DNA from: a virus
Reading direction: 5' to 3' (one strand)
DNA length: 24,810 nt
Virus record (IMG/VR): IMGVR_UViG_3300007735_000517
Span: 1-24,810 of that record
Shown here: one piece after another, positions 14,265 through 21,543 of the stretch
Position numbering within the stretch: the stretch's first letter is position 1
Layout: each line of letters starts with the position of its first letter
Notes under the pieces: generated by a model
Seen by the model: only the letters and a program-made list of their open reading frames with translations
Told to the model about the DNA's origin: nothing
The model's database searches: none
Made by a program: the position numbers and the translations under genes

Positions 14265-16583
14265 TTATAGCTTACAAGATTCGCAGTCTTCGACGTCGTC
14301 GTAGTCAATGACTTCCAAAGGTACGTCTACTTCTTCCTGTTGCTTGCTACCTTGTTTGTTAATTAAACTATAGTAGAAAGTCTTGATGCCCCAAATTTGG
14401 CTTTGCATTAGATTTTTAGCAATCAGTGTAGTAGGAACTTTACGGCTTTCAAAGTGCGCAGGATTATAGAACGTATTTGTGCTGATACTTTGATCCACAT
14501 AGGCCTGCAATACCGCCGCTGTTTTTAAGTAGCCGTCGCAGTCACGTTGATCCCACATCAATTGATACTTGTTTTTTAATTTGTGATACTCTGGTACCAC
14601 TTGCACAAACGACCCGGCCTTGCTTTCTTTGACAGTAATCAAACTCATAGGCATTTCAATACCGTTAGTTGAATTGATTACTACGCTACTAGATTCCACA
14701 GGAGCAACGGCCATCAGTGTGGCATTTCGAACACCATAGGCTCGCATTTCTGCACGTAGGCCTTCCCAGTTTAATTCAGGTGTAAAATCAGTGAGCGTGT
14801 TGACTCCGGCGCTACGTCTTTCCCAGGGAAAGATACCCTTACCGTACCAAGTGTGATTACTATCTTTGCAACGGCCTCTCTCCTTAGCAAGTTCCACTGT
14901 TGCTTCGGTAAGATAGAAGGCTTGGTGTTCCATCCAAGACTTGACTTCCTGTAGTGCGTCCTTCTCTCCATACTTGATACCACGTTTGGCATGCCAGTAG
15001 GCTAAGTTGGTAACACCAATACCTAGTGGTTGAATTTCGTCATTGCTTAGTTTGCTCTGTATGCTTAGGAAGTCTTGATAATCAAGAATATTACATAGAG
15101 AACGCTGAAGTATGCGGCAAGCACGACGCATATCTTCTGGATTCCTGAAAGCTCCCCAGTTGATACTACCAAGTGTACACAAAGCAATGCGGCCAGTATC
15201 GTCATCGAGACGCTTAAAAGGTCGAGTAGGAAGAAGAATTTCACAGCAAAGGTTACTCTGATAAATGGTGTGATACTCGGGGTCAAACGGACCTTGATTC
15301 ATCACGTTGTCAATGAAAACTAGATAAATGCGACCAGTGTCTGTTCGCTCCTTGAGTATACCTGACTTGAAGACTTCTTCAGCAGACATAGTTTTTGTCC
15401 GGAGGTCAGTTCTAGCTTCATATCGTATATAAAGTTCTTCAAATAGCTTAGTGTCTTTGTAGAAGGCCTCGTATAGATCCGGTACTTGGTTAGGGTCAAA
15501 AAACGTGATATTTTCTTTGTTTCTAAATCGACGCCAGAAAAAAGCAGAAAGCACCACCCCATAGTCCATGTGTCGAACACGGGTTTCTTCGGTTCCTTGA
15601 TTGTTCTTGAGCACAATGAGATCATCGAATTGATGATGCCAGATGGGATAAAAAACAGTGGCACTTGCATTACGAATACCTCCTTGACTGCAACTACGTA
15701 AATCACCAAACCATTTCTTTAAAAAAGGTATCATGCCAGTGTGCATGATTTCGCCACCACGTATGGGCGATCCTAGTGGTCGTAAACGTCCAATCTCCAA
15801 GCCAATGCCAGCACGTTTGCTGGCATACTTGGCCATCATTTCTCCTGACGCAAAAATACTATCAAGGTCGTCATCACTGCGAATAAGAACGCAACTCGAA
15901 AATTGCTTAGTAGGAGTGCCCAGGCCAGCCAGAACGGGAGTAGCCAAAGTAAAAAGACCATCGCTTGCCGCATTGTAGTACTCCTTAATGTATCGCATAC
16001 GTGCCGTGTTAGGCTCTTCTTTGTGAAACACTGTTGCGGCAGCTATCATATAGCGGACCTGCGGTGTTTCATAAATTTCTTTAGTGGCGCGATTTCGCAC
16101 TAGATATTTTTCAATTAACTGTTCTATGGCCGCATAACTGTACTGTTCGTCTTTACTGTGGTCCAGCATGTCATTCATGCGGTTCCAATCATCTTCCGAG
16201 TACCATTCTAATAGTTCAGGAGTATATAAACCAGTGGCAACATTTTTCTTTACTATTTCATAAAGGTGAGGTGGTTCATAGTTGCCATAGACGTCTTTGC
16301 GTAGCATACTCAGTCGTTGCTTACCTGCCACGTACTGATAATTGACGTGACCAACATCGGGATTATTTTCAACGTCAATTAAATCTACTATGGCTCGTAG
16401 TGTAATCTCGTCGATTTCTCTGGTAGTCATACCGTTATAAAAATGCGGTTGACTTTTTATTTCAATCATACTCTGACTTACGTCAGCCGTTCCGTTGCAG
16501 ACCTTTGTGATCTGGGCTTGCCATTTTTCAATTGTTAGGGGTTCTTTTTTGCCGTTGCGTTTGATTACTTGAATTGCTGTCAT
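14265..16583 (-). CDS. nrdA: Class Ia ribonucleotide reductase large subunit
   Basis: 772 residues, close to the 761 of E. coli NrdA. It reduces ribonucleoside diphosphates for phage DNA synthesis. The N-terminal part (VIKRNGKKEPLTIEK to about residue 95) is an ATP-cone regulatory domain. Catalytic residues are in place: Cys231 (QFSSCVLI), Asn444, Cys446 and Glu448 (SNLCCEI), Cys469 (IALCTLGSIN), the Tyr pair in IKTFYYSLIN, and the C-terminal redox CESC (767, 770). Cys447 beside the radical Cys446 is unusual (Leu in E. coli). It is followed by the desaturase after 12 nt; no strong promoter is visible just upstream. Confidence 0.96.
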   Translation of the reverse strand: MTAIQVIKRNGKKEPLTIEKWQAQITKVCNGTADVSQSMIEIKSQPHFYNGMTTREIDEITLRAIVDLIDVENNPDVGHVNYQYVAGKQRLSMLRKDVYGNYEPPHLYEIVKKNVATGLYTPELLEWYSEDDWNRMNDMLDHSKDEQYSYAAIEQLIEKYLVRNRATKEIYETPQVRYMIAAATVFHKEEPNTARMRYIKEYYNAASDGLFTLATPVLAGLGTPTKQFSSCVLIRSDDDLDSIFASGEMMAKYASKRAGIGLEIGRLRPLGSPIRGGEIMHTGMIPFLKKWFGDLRSCSQGGIRNASATVFYPIWHHQFDDLIVLKNNQGTEETRVRHMDYGVVLSAFFWRRFRNKENITFFDPNQVPDLYEAFYKDTKLFEELYIRYEARTDLRTKTMSAEEVFKSGILKERTDTGRIYLVFIDNVMNQGPFDPEYHTIYQSNLCCEILLPTRPFKRLDDDTGRIALCTLGSINWGAFRNPEDMRRACRILQRSLCNILDYQDFLSIQSKLSNDEIQPLGIGVTNLAYWHAKRGIKYGEKDALQEVKSWMEHQAFYLTEATVELAKERGRCKDSNHTWYGKGIFPWERRSAGVNTLTDFTPELNWEGLRAEMRAYGVRNATLMAVAPVESSSVVINSTNGIEMPMSLITVKESKAGSFVQVVPEYHKLKNKYQLMWDQRDCDGYLKTAAVLQAYVDQSISTNTFYNPAHFESRKVPTTLIAKNLMQSQIWGIKTFYYSLINKQGSKQQEEVDVPLEVIDYDDVEDCESCKL

Positions 16584-16597
16584 TGATCTTGTTCTCT

Positions 16598-17044
16598 TTA
16601 TTGTATTTTGTCCAACCCCAAATCGAAGATAGATAGCGTCTTTGATAATTTAAGATTTTTTTCGATTTGTTCTTTATTTACAACTTCGTCATGGACTAAA
16701 TTAAGAACATATTTTCCTTGATTAACTAAGACTAAATTATACTGTTCCTTGGTCGATAAGTCATTATATACTCTTATTTCCATTTCTGGTCTATGGTCTG
16801 TAAGATACAAAGTATACACTATTCCCAATGCTTTTGCAAGATTGCAGTAGTAATTTTCATACAATAGTTCCCATGGGTTAGGCCATTCCGCAATGCGGTC
16901 AGTGGTCAAATAATGGGAAACATAAGGAGCATAACTCCAAAGATGTTGAACATCTTGCAATGCCTGCTCCAATGGTTTCTTATTAAGATCTTTTCGAAAA
17001 TTATGCCAATGGCGCAGACGCTCACTGGGTAATAGATTCCACAT
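16598..17044 (-). CDS. Conserved hypothetical protein, 148 aa
   Basis: Begins MWNLLPSERLRHWHNFR; contains LWSYAPYVSHYL, ELLYENYYCNLAKALGIVYT, QGKYVLNLVHDEVVN. I recall close relatives in marine T4-like phages, always as hypothetical. It is Trp- and Tyr-rich, soluble, mostly helical with a beta segment (EMEIRVYNDLS, YNLVLVNQGKYVLNL). It lies 14 nt before nrdA, in the same direction, so it may be transcribed with it. No catalytic motif is recognised. Confidence 0.75.
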   Translation of the reverse strand: MWNLLPSERLRHWHNFRKDLNKKPLEQALQDVQHLWSYAPYVSHYLTTDRIAEWPNPWELLYENYYCNLAKALGIVYTLYLTDHRPEMEIRVYNDLSTKEQYNLVLVNQGKYVLNLVHDEVVNKEQIEKNLKLSKTLSIFDLGLDKIQ

Positions 17045-17058
17045 TGATTTTTATAAAT

Positions 17059-17595
17059 TTAAGTGAATGAAAGGTTAGCGAAACTGTATTTAATGTTAGC
17101 GTTAATGCCTGCACTAACACCAGTATTGGCAGCGGTAGCACTGAGCTGTGCATAGGTATTGCCAATCTGCGTTACAGTTAACGTAAATGCAATATCTGCG
17201 GTTTCATTGTATTCCTCATCAAAGGACATCTGACTGAGATATTGACTGATTCTGATATAGCCTGACCTGACATTGGTTCCACGCTGTACCACATAGTTAA
17301 TAGTAGTGCCAGGATAAGAACTATCAAAGGCCGCAGATGCGATATTTGCTGTAGTATTAGATGTAATAGTCTGTGTGTATGTTGCAGGCAAGCCAGGAAT
17401 TTGACCACGGGTCGCACTGAGTTCTGTTAAAATTTCTGTGTTACCGACTTCGGGTGCGCCTTCGTCTAGCGTGCCGTTACCTATATATAACTGCTGTGTG
17501 TCTACGCTCCAGCCCAATTCTGCACTGCCTAGTTGTGGCAAGTTTTCATTGGTGCCCCTGCGATGCTTGATCTGCGATATCTGTACAATGGCCAT
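17059..17595 (-). CDS. Tail-fibre-like protein with tropism-determinant-type N-terminus
   Basis: 178 residues. The start (KHRRGTNENLPQLGSAELGW, then DTQQLYIGNGTLDEGAPEVG) matches the RRGT...aELG...lyIGnGt pattern found at the N-terminus of the phage major tropism determinant family (Mtd_N) and many marine phage fibre proteins, where it docks the protein on the virion. The rest is Thr-, Ser- and Asn-rich beta-type sequence ending in ANIKYSFANLSFT. It is a late-type gene placed in an early-gene region and has its own late-type motif at 17616-17622. The exact role (fibre, whisker or decoration) is not decided. Confidence 0.7.
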   Translation of the reverse strand: MAIVQISQIKHRRGTNENLPQLGSAELGWSVDTQQLYIGNGTLDEGAPEVGNTEILTELSATRGQIPGLPATYTQTITSNTTANIASAAFDSSYPGTTINYVVQRGTNVRSGYIRISQYLSQMSFDEEYNETADIAFTLTVTQIGNTYAQLSATAANTGVSAGINANIKYSFANLSFT

Positions 17596-17615
17596 ATTCT
17601 ACGTTCCTAATAATG

Positions 17616-17622
17616 TATTTAG
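17616..17622 (-). promoter_or_regulatory. Candidate late promoter (CTAAATA)
   Basis: CTAAATA on the minus strand, 20 nt before the ATG at 17595, overlapping the stop of the exonuclease gene. Confidence 0.5.
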
Positions 17623-18329
17623 TTACTTAGGTAGTATAGCTCCACACGTTTAGTCCATTCATCTGTCCAATGATCAAATTCTTCGCCCGAGACTTCAAAC
17701 TCTAGGTATTCGGGCTTAGAATAACTGTTATCTTCCAATAATTTGGGTTGCACTGCCATAAGAATAACACCGTCCCTTATGTCTGTGCCATAGGTATGAT
17801 TATGTGCCTGTGCATAGGCTGCTAACTGTAAAAAATAATCTTCAATCCACTCGCGCTTTTTGGGTTTGTTACTTTGCTTAAAATCTAAGATTGCTGGGCG
17901 GCCTTTCCAAAGCCCAATACAGTCAGTGGTTCCAGCATACAAACCACTGTAGTACAGTGGCACTTCACTGCCCCAAAACTCATCTACATGTGTTAAACCT
18001 TGTAGGATTACTTCAGCGGCCATGAACCAACTGGGATGTGCGAACGTATTACTGGGCAAAGGTTTCATGTCTCTACTCATTATATAATGCTCTAAATAGG
18101 CATGCATACGTGTGCCTCTATTTGCGGCCTCAGTAGTGATCTGTTGCGCCCGTTGTTCGCCCACCGACTTACGCCAATTAGCCAGTGCTTGTCGTTTTTC
18201 CTGCGGTTTAGTGTTGTCTAATATAGTTGTTACGCTGGGCACTTTTGTACCGTCGGGTAAACAGTAGTGACGTTTTCCATCCACTGATTCCCTGCTCAGC
18301 GGAGTATAATTATAAGGGGGATTAATCAT
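17619..18329 (-). CDS. PD-(D/E)XK family exonuclease
   Basis: 236 residues. The core motif is GTTDCIGLWKGRPAILDFKQ: Asp in GTTD, then Asp and Lys in LDFK, followed by QLAAYA, whose Gln is typical of the RecB/Cas4/lambda-exonuclease-like group. The upstream helix AANRGTRMHAYLEHYI supplies the conserved Glu/His region. Relatives in cyanophages and pelagiphages are annotated as exonuclease, probably for recombination or host DNA breakdown. Only two Cys are present, so it lacks the four-Cys iron-sulfur cluster of Cas4/AddB types. The start overlaps the iscA stop by one base (TAATG), a clear operon link. Confidence 0.8.
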   Translation of the reverse strand: MINPPYNYTPLSRESVDGKRHYCLPDGTKVPSVTTILDNTKPQEKRQALANWRKSVGEQRAQQITTEAANRGTRMHAYLEHYIMSRDMKPLPSNTFAHPSWFMAAEVILQGLTHVDEFWGSEVPLYYSGLYAGTTDCIGLWKGRPAILDFKQSNKPKKREWIEDYFLQLAAYAQAHNHTYGTDIRDGVILMAVQPKLLEDNSYSKPEYLEFEVSGEEFDHWTDEWTKRVELYYLSN

Positions 18330-18652
18330 TAAATTCTAAAACTTTCTCCGCAACCACAACGGTCACGTTCATTGGGATTTCGAAACTCAAATCCTTCGTT
18401 GAGACCCTGTCTTACATAGTCTATTGTAAGCCCACGAAGGTATACATCATCCTTGGCTCCGACCAGTACAACAAAGCCTTCCTGTGCATAGTTTGTTACA
18501 CCAACTTCAGATATGTATTCTTTGACATATTCTAACACATAAGCAAGTCCACTACAACCCGTGGTTTTAACGCCCAGTCGAATTCCAGCATAGCCTTTAG
18601 CAGTGATTAATTTAATTATTTTATTTCGTGCGGTATCAGTGAACGAGATCAT
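18329..18652 (-). CDS. iscA: IscA/ErpA-type iron-sulfur carrier protein
   Basis: 107 residues, the standard A-type carrier size. The three family cysteines are present: Cys33 (TTGCSGLAY) and Cys99 and Cys101 (CGCGESF). These proteins receive iron-sulfur clusters, or iron, and hand them to apo-proteins. The gene overlaps the end of iscU by 17 nt, so the pair is translated together, as in bacterial isc operons. I call it IscA by similarity and context; ErpA or HesB would be equally fair labels. Confidence 0.9.
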   Translation of the reverse strand: MISFTDTARNKIIKLITAKGYAGIRLGVKTTGCSGLAYVLEYVKEYISEVGVTNYAQEGFVVLVGAKDDVYLRGLTIDYVRQGLNEGFEFRNPNERDRCGCGESFRI

Positions 18653-19019
18653 GCTTTTTGCGATAGTCTTCTACAGCCGCTTTGATCGCATCTTCCGCAA
18701 GTATTGAACAGTGAATTTTAACAGGGGGGAGGGCAAGTTCATCAGCAATCTCGCTATTTTTGATTTTTTCCGCCTCGTCAAGTGTTCGTCCTTTAACCCA
18801 CTCAGTAACAAGCGAACTGCTTGCAATCGCTGAGCCGCAGCCATAAGTTTTAAATCTTGCATCTGTGATTACTCCGTCTTTTACTTTTATTTGCAACTTC
18901 ATCACATCACCACAAGCAGGTGCTCCTACCATGCCAGTACCAATTGAATCATCAATATCAAATTTACCCACGTTTCTTGGATTCTCGTAGTGATCCACAA
19001 CCTTGTCCGAATAGGCCAT
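18636..19019 (-). CDS. iscU: IscU iron-sulfur cluster scaffold
   Basis: 127 residues, normal length. The scaffold on which IscS sulfur and iron form a 2Fe-2S cluster. Ligands are Cys36 (APACGD, with Asp38), Cys61 (YGCGSAIASSS), His103 and Cys104 (KIHCSILAEDAIKA). The LPPVK motif (97-101), which binds the HscA chaperone, is intact. By eye it is very close to proteobacterial IscU (E. coli type) over its whole length, which points to fairly recent capture from a host with an ISC system. No IscS, HscA, HscB or ferredoxin is in the window. A good AAGGAG site and a sigma70-type promoter precede it. Confidence 0.95.
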   Translation of the reverse strand: MAYSDKVVDHYENPRNVGKFDIDDSIGTGMVGAPACGDVMKLQIKVKDGVITDARFKTYGCGSAIASSSLVTEWVKGRTLDEAEKIKNSEIADELALPPVKIHCSILAEDAIKAAVEDYRKKHDLVH

Positions 19020-19038
19020 ACATTAGTCTCCTTAGCTG

Positions 19039-19067
19039 ATTATACAGTATTTACTCAGTCTTGTCTA
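19039..19067 (-). promoter_or_regulatory. Sigma70-type promoter for iscU-iscA-exonuclease
   Basis: TAGACA (19062-19067, five of six consensus), 17 bp, TATAAT (19039-19044) on the minus strand. The -35 lies in the last codons of the upstream gene. The expected start is near 19032, 13 nt before the ATG, with AAGGAG between. Confidence 0.8.
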
Positions 19068-19432
19068 CGTTTCATGGCGCTTTTGGCCATGTTGCTGACA
19101 ACCTGTTCAGGATTATCCACTGCCTGAGTGTAATCCGAATCTATGTTAGACACTTGATCATCTGCACCGGTATTAAAGATAACAGAGTCTGGTGTAATTT
19201 TTTTGATAATAGTTTTAATGCTGTCTACGGCCGAATTAGCATCTACTAAGTCATCGTAGTCAAAAGATTGTAGTCCTGTATTCTGAACCAATCTTATAAT
19301 AAATTGAGTGGGTAATTCAGTGTTTAACTTACCAGTTTTGACTTTACCTGAAATCAATTCCAGTGCAGTGACGACATTTGCATATTCGTCACTGATTTCA
19401 CTGTCTTCAATAATAAAGTCCGAGGCTCGCAC
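19055..19432 (-). CDS. Conserved hypothetical protein, 125 aa, GTG start
   Basis: The codon at 19432 is GTG, giving MRASDFIIEDSEISDEYAN. This N-terminus (MRASxFI.E) is frequent among proteins in the head-morphogenesis and core region of marine T4-like phages, which supports the start. The protein is acidic and mostly helical, ending in a basic KSAMKRRQD. It begins 2 nt after the stop of the 221-residue gene and has no clear Shine-Dalgarno, so translation is probably coupled. Function unknown. Confidence 0.65.
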   Translation of the reverse strand: MRASDFIIEDSEISDEYANVVTALELISGKVKTGKLNTELPTQFIIRLVQNTGLQSFDYDDLVDANSAVDSIKTIIKKITPDSVIFNTGADDQVSNIDSDYTQAVDNPEQVVSNMAKSAMKRRQD

Positions 19433-19434
19433 AA

Positions 19435-20100
19435 TTAACGACGCTCTCTGCCAAGTTCTTCTTCGCCGCCAGCGGCAGCATCCACAGATGCAAATTCGTC
19501 TGACTCTAAGTCGTCTGCTGGTAGGTTTGCTTCTAAATCAGCACCTACCTCTGCGCCCATGGCCATTGGTTGAGCTACTTGTTCTCCGGCTAGCGCACGA
19601 CTGCCTTGATCTAAACTGTCTCTAGCAGTGTTTAATGCATCCATCAGACCCTGCAATGCGCCCTGTGCTGTATTTTTAAATGTATCAGCTTGTGCGGCAC
19701 CAAGTTGATCGCGAATACTATCCAATAATGGAGGAAGCTCTTCGTTCATCATCTTGCTAGCATCAGTGATCATGTCTTGGATACTATCAACCATGTCCTT
19801 GGCAGCTAGCACTGCTTCGGCAGTTTCCAATTCGCCTTCTGTAAGCACGGTATCTTGCTGTTGTAGCCAGGCTCTGAGACCTTCTTGAACCATCAGCATT
19901 TCCATATACTTAGGATTCTTTTCTGCTGTGTGAACGCCGTAGCTACGACGAATCTTGTTCAAGTTCTCATTGATGGCTGCGTTTAGACGCTGTGCCTTAC
20001 CATAGGACAAATTGTCGTAGTCAATAGCAAAACCAAAACGGCTTTCCATTACTTTATTCAGACGCTTTGTGGTTTGCGGTGTTAGTTCTTTAAGGTTCAT
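19435..20100 (-). CDS. Helical structural or core-type protein, 221 aa
   Basis: Begins MNLKELTPQTTKRLNKVMES; the N-terminal 70 residues are basic and helical, the centre (AEAVLAAKDMVDSIQDMI to about 170) is a long amphipathic helical region, and the C-terminus is very acidic and Ala/Gly-rich. I recall homologues in marine T4-like phages. The helical, acidic-tailed make-up resembles prohead core or scaffold proteins, but this is by composition only. A late-type motif at 20125-20131 supports late expression. The start overlaps the upstream stop as ATGA. Confidence 0.65.
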   Translation of the reverse strand: MNLKELTPQTTKRLNKVMESRFGFAIDYDNLSYGKAQRLNAAINENLNKIRRSYGVHTAEKNPKYMEMLMVQEGLRAWLQQQDTVLTEGELETAEAVLAAKDMVDSIQDMITDASKMMNEELPPLLDSIRDQLGAAQADTFKNTAQGALQGLMDALNTARDSLDQGSRALAGEQVAQPMAMGAEVGADLEANLPADDLESDEFASVDAAAGGEEELGRERR

Positions 20101-20612
20101 AAAATATTATCCCATACTTTCATATATTTAGCAGAGTGTATAGTTTTTGTTAATTCTGCCCGGGCGCATTTTAGTCTATTTTCGGCCTCGCTGAGCCTAT
20201 TCATATACAAATCGTACTTAAAACTGTCTAATTTCTTGTTTTTATAAAGTTTTGTTTTGAAAAGATCCACATCATCACTGAACTTTAAAACCTTAGAATC
20301 CTGTTTAAGAATATTGTCCCCTGTCTTAAAATAGCCTTTGGAATTAAAAACTGCGTAAAACACAGCACTTTGTTTCGAATAAAATGTGTGTACGTGATCG
20401 TCGTTTAACTTTAAGGTATATCTATTTTCTTGGACTTTTTTCAGTTCATAGTGCGCCACAATCCAACTGTTTGGTGTGATCTCTATGCACACCGGATACT
20501 GTGATTTATAACGTAGCTCATCAAATTGAATCTGGGCCCAGTGATCTATTTTATGAATAGCATGGGCTACCAAGCGTTTACCTAGTTCGCTTTTTGTATA
20601 CTGTGCGGCCAT
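20097..20612 (-). CDS. Conserved hypothetical protein, 171 aa
   Basis: A basic protein with many Lys and Tyr. The N-terminal part (KIDHWAQIQFDELRYKSQYP, then SWIVAHYELKKV) is beta-rich; the C-terminal part (RLSEAENRLKCARAELTKTI) is a long helix. No membrane segment or enzyme motif. It overlaps the upstream 70-residue gene by 35 nt and the next gene as ATGA. The family is known to me only as hypothetical in marine phages. Confidence 0.65.
   Translation of the reverse strand: MAAQYTKSELGKRLVAHAIHKIDHWAQIQFDELRYKSQYPVCIEITPNSWIVAHYELKKVQENRYTLKLNDDHVHTFYSKQSAVFYAVFNSKGYFKTGDNILKQDSKVLKFSDDVDLFKTKLYKNKKLDSFKYDLYMNRLSEAENRLKCARAELTKTIHSAKYMKVWDNIL
20125..20131 (-). promoter_or_regulatory. Candidate late promoter (CTAAATA)
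   Basis: CTAAATA on the minus strand, 24 nt before the ATG at 20100, inside the end of the 171-residue gene. Confidence 0.4.
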
Positions 20613-20790
20613 CTTCTTTTACCCTTTTCAAAAGGCTTTTGTTGACTAATTGATTTGCAATTAAAACTTGTCGATCTGAAAGATCTGCCCTGGCAATATT
20701 GGCAGTGTGCTCGTCAAACTGTAGCAGTAATTCTGCTTCTTCGTTATTAACTGCTACTCCGGGACGACCTGCTATTTCGATGATTTTCAT
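20578..20790 (-). CDS. Small hypothetical protein, possible winged helix, 70 aa
   Basis: The pattern RADLSDRQVLIANQLVNKSL followed by LKRVKEDGRTVYKK looks like a recognition helix and wing of a small winged-helix domain, and the C-terminus is strongly basic. This is a shape-based guess; no family is identified. It overlaps the upstream membrane-anchored gene as ATGA. Confidence 0.6.
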   Translation of the reverse strand: MKIIEIAGRPGVAVNNEEAELLLQFDEHTANIARADLSDRQVLIANQLVNKSLLKRVKEDGRTVYKKRTR

Positions 20791-21038
20791 TTAATATGTA
20801 CGACCAAAGTTACTATTGCGCCGATCATGGCACCCACTATAGTTGTACCAATGGCAATAATAGTTTTATTTGATTCATTGGGCTTGGATTCTATACTGCT
20901 TTTTATTTCTAGCATCAAAGACTCAATTTTGTGCATACGATCGTCGAGATTTTCTAACTTATCGTTAAGATTTTTATATCTTTCTGCACATAATTCTACG
21001 TGCGCTTCTAAATTTTCTTTTTCTATTGCTGATGACAT
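20787..21038 (-). CDS. Coiled-coil protein with C-terminal membrane anchor, 83 aa
   Basis: A charged helical N-terminal part with heptad-like spacing (NLNDKLENLDDRMHKIESLM) is followed by one hydrophobic segment (about residues 59-82, IIAIGTTIVGAMIGAIVTLV). This is a typical tail-anchored coiled-coil. Many phages carry such a protein; some similar ones are spanin or holin-like, but nothing here proves that. It follows a late-type motif and the strong terminator of the gene before it. Confidence 0.7.
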   Translation of the reverse strand: MSSAIEKENLEAHVELCAERYKNLNDKLENLDDRMHKIESLMLEIKSSIESKPNESNKTIIAIGTTIVGAMIGAIVTLVVHIK

Positions 21039-21060
21039 AGAATTAATTCCTAATATACGT

Positions 21061-21068
21061 TATTTATT
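21061..21068 (-). promoter_or_regulatory. Candidate late promoter (AATAAATA)
   Basis: AATAAATA on the minus strand, 22 nt before the ATG at 21038 and 3 nt after the outer arm of the terminator at 21071-21110. Confidence 0.6.
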
Positions 21069-21070
21069 GC

Positions 21071-21110
21071 GATCAAAAAGAAAGGCAGCTAAAAGCTGCC
21101 TTGCTTGATC
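21071..21110 (-). terminator. Strong intrinsic terminator after the 125-aa late gene
   Basis: AAGGCAGCT and AGCTGCCTT form a perfect 9 bp stem with a 3-nt loop (21082-21102), followed on the minus strand by TTCTTTTT. Outer arms GATCA and TGATC extend the fold. This is the strongest hairpin in the window. Confidence 0.9.
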
Positions 21111-21124
21111 TTAATTTTATAAAA

Positions 21125-21502
21125 TTAAGAAGTAGCTAGTTTCAAGCCAACGTCTGTGACGTTAACTGTGTATGTACCAGCTAGAGCTGTGTTACATGCT
21201 GTGCTGATGTCAGCGGCTGCAACGTTAGCTTCTTCAACAATAACGCTCAATAGAGTTGTGTTTAGTTGGTAAGCTAAAAGAGTAGTGTTCAAACCTACGG
21301 TACGTAGGATTGTTTCTACTGCTTCGCCTGTGCCCAATTGAGCAGCTAGAGTAGCGTTTGCTGTGATACCAAAGCACTGAATTGGCTTACCAATACCAGT
21401 AGAGATTGGCAAACCAGAAGATGCGGCTTCTGTGCTTAGAGCAATGTTACCAACGCTGACTACGTTTTGTGCATTACCATTTGTACGTGTAAATACTGCC
21501 AT
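21125..21502 (-). CDS. Small probable virion protein expressed as a single late gene, 125 aa
   Basis: Very low charge, rich in Ala, Thr, Val, Leu, Asn and Ser (AVFTRTNGNAQNVVSVGNIA at the start, TYTVNVTDVGLKLATS at the end). No Lys or Arg cluster, no membrane anchor. It has its own late-type motif (21544-21551), a clear AAGGA site and the strongest terminator of the window directly downstream, so it is insulated and probably very abundant. A capsid decoration, head or tail protein is the likely class; the exact role is not known. Confidence 0.65.
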   Translation of the reverse strand: MAVFTRTNGNAQNVVSVGNIALSTEAASSGLPISTGIGKPIQCFGITANATLAAQLGTGEAVETILRTVGLNTTLLAYQLNTTLLSVIVEEANVAAADISTACNTALAGTYTVNVTDVGLKLATS

Positions 21503-21543
21503 TTTATTTTCCTTTTAAAATTCTGCGAACTAACGCATGTAAT

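Noticed and set aside
14264-14269. TATAAT before the desaturase gene
   Set aside because: No -35 hexamer at 16-18 bp, and the bases are part of the nrdA C-terminus and stop.
16600-16605. TACAAT as a promoter for nrdA
   Set aside because: The -35 position reads CTTCGA; no acceptable spacing gives a -35.
17619-18329. Iron-sulfur exonuclease (Cas4/AddB-like) as the client of the adjacent IscU-IscA
   Set aside because: The protein has only two cysteines and lacks the C-terminal three-Cys cluster, so it cannot hold that 4Fe-4S site.
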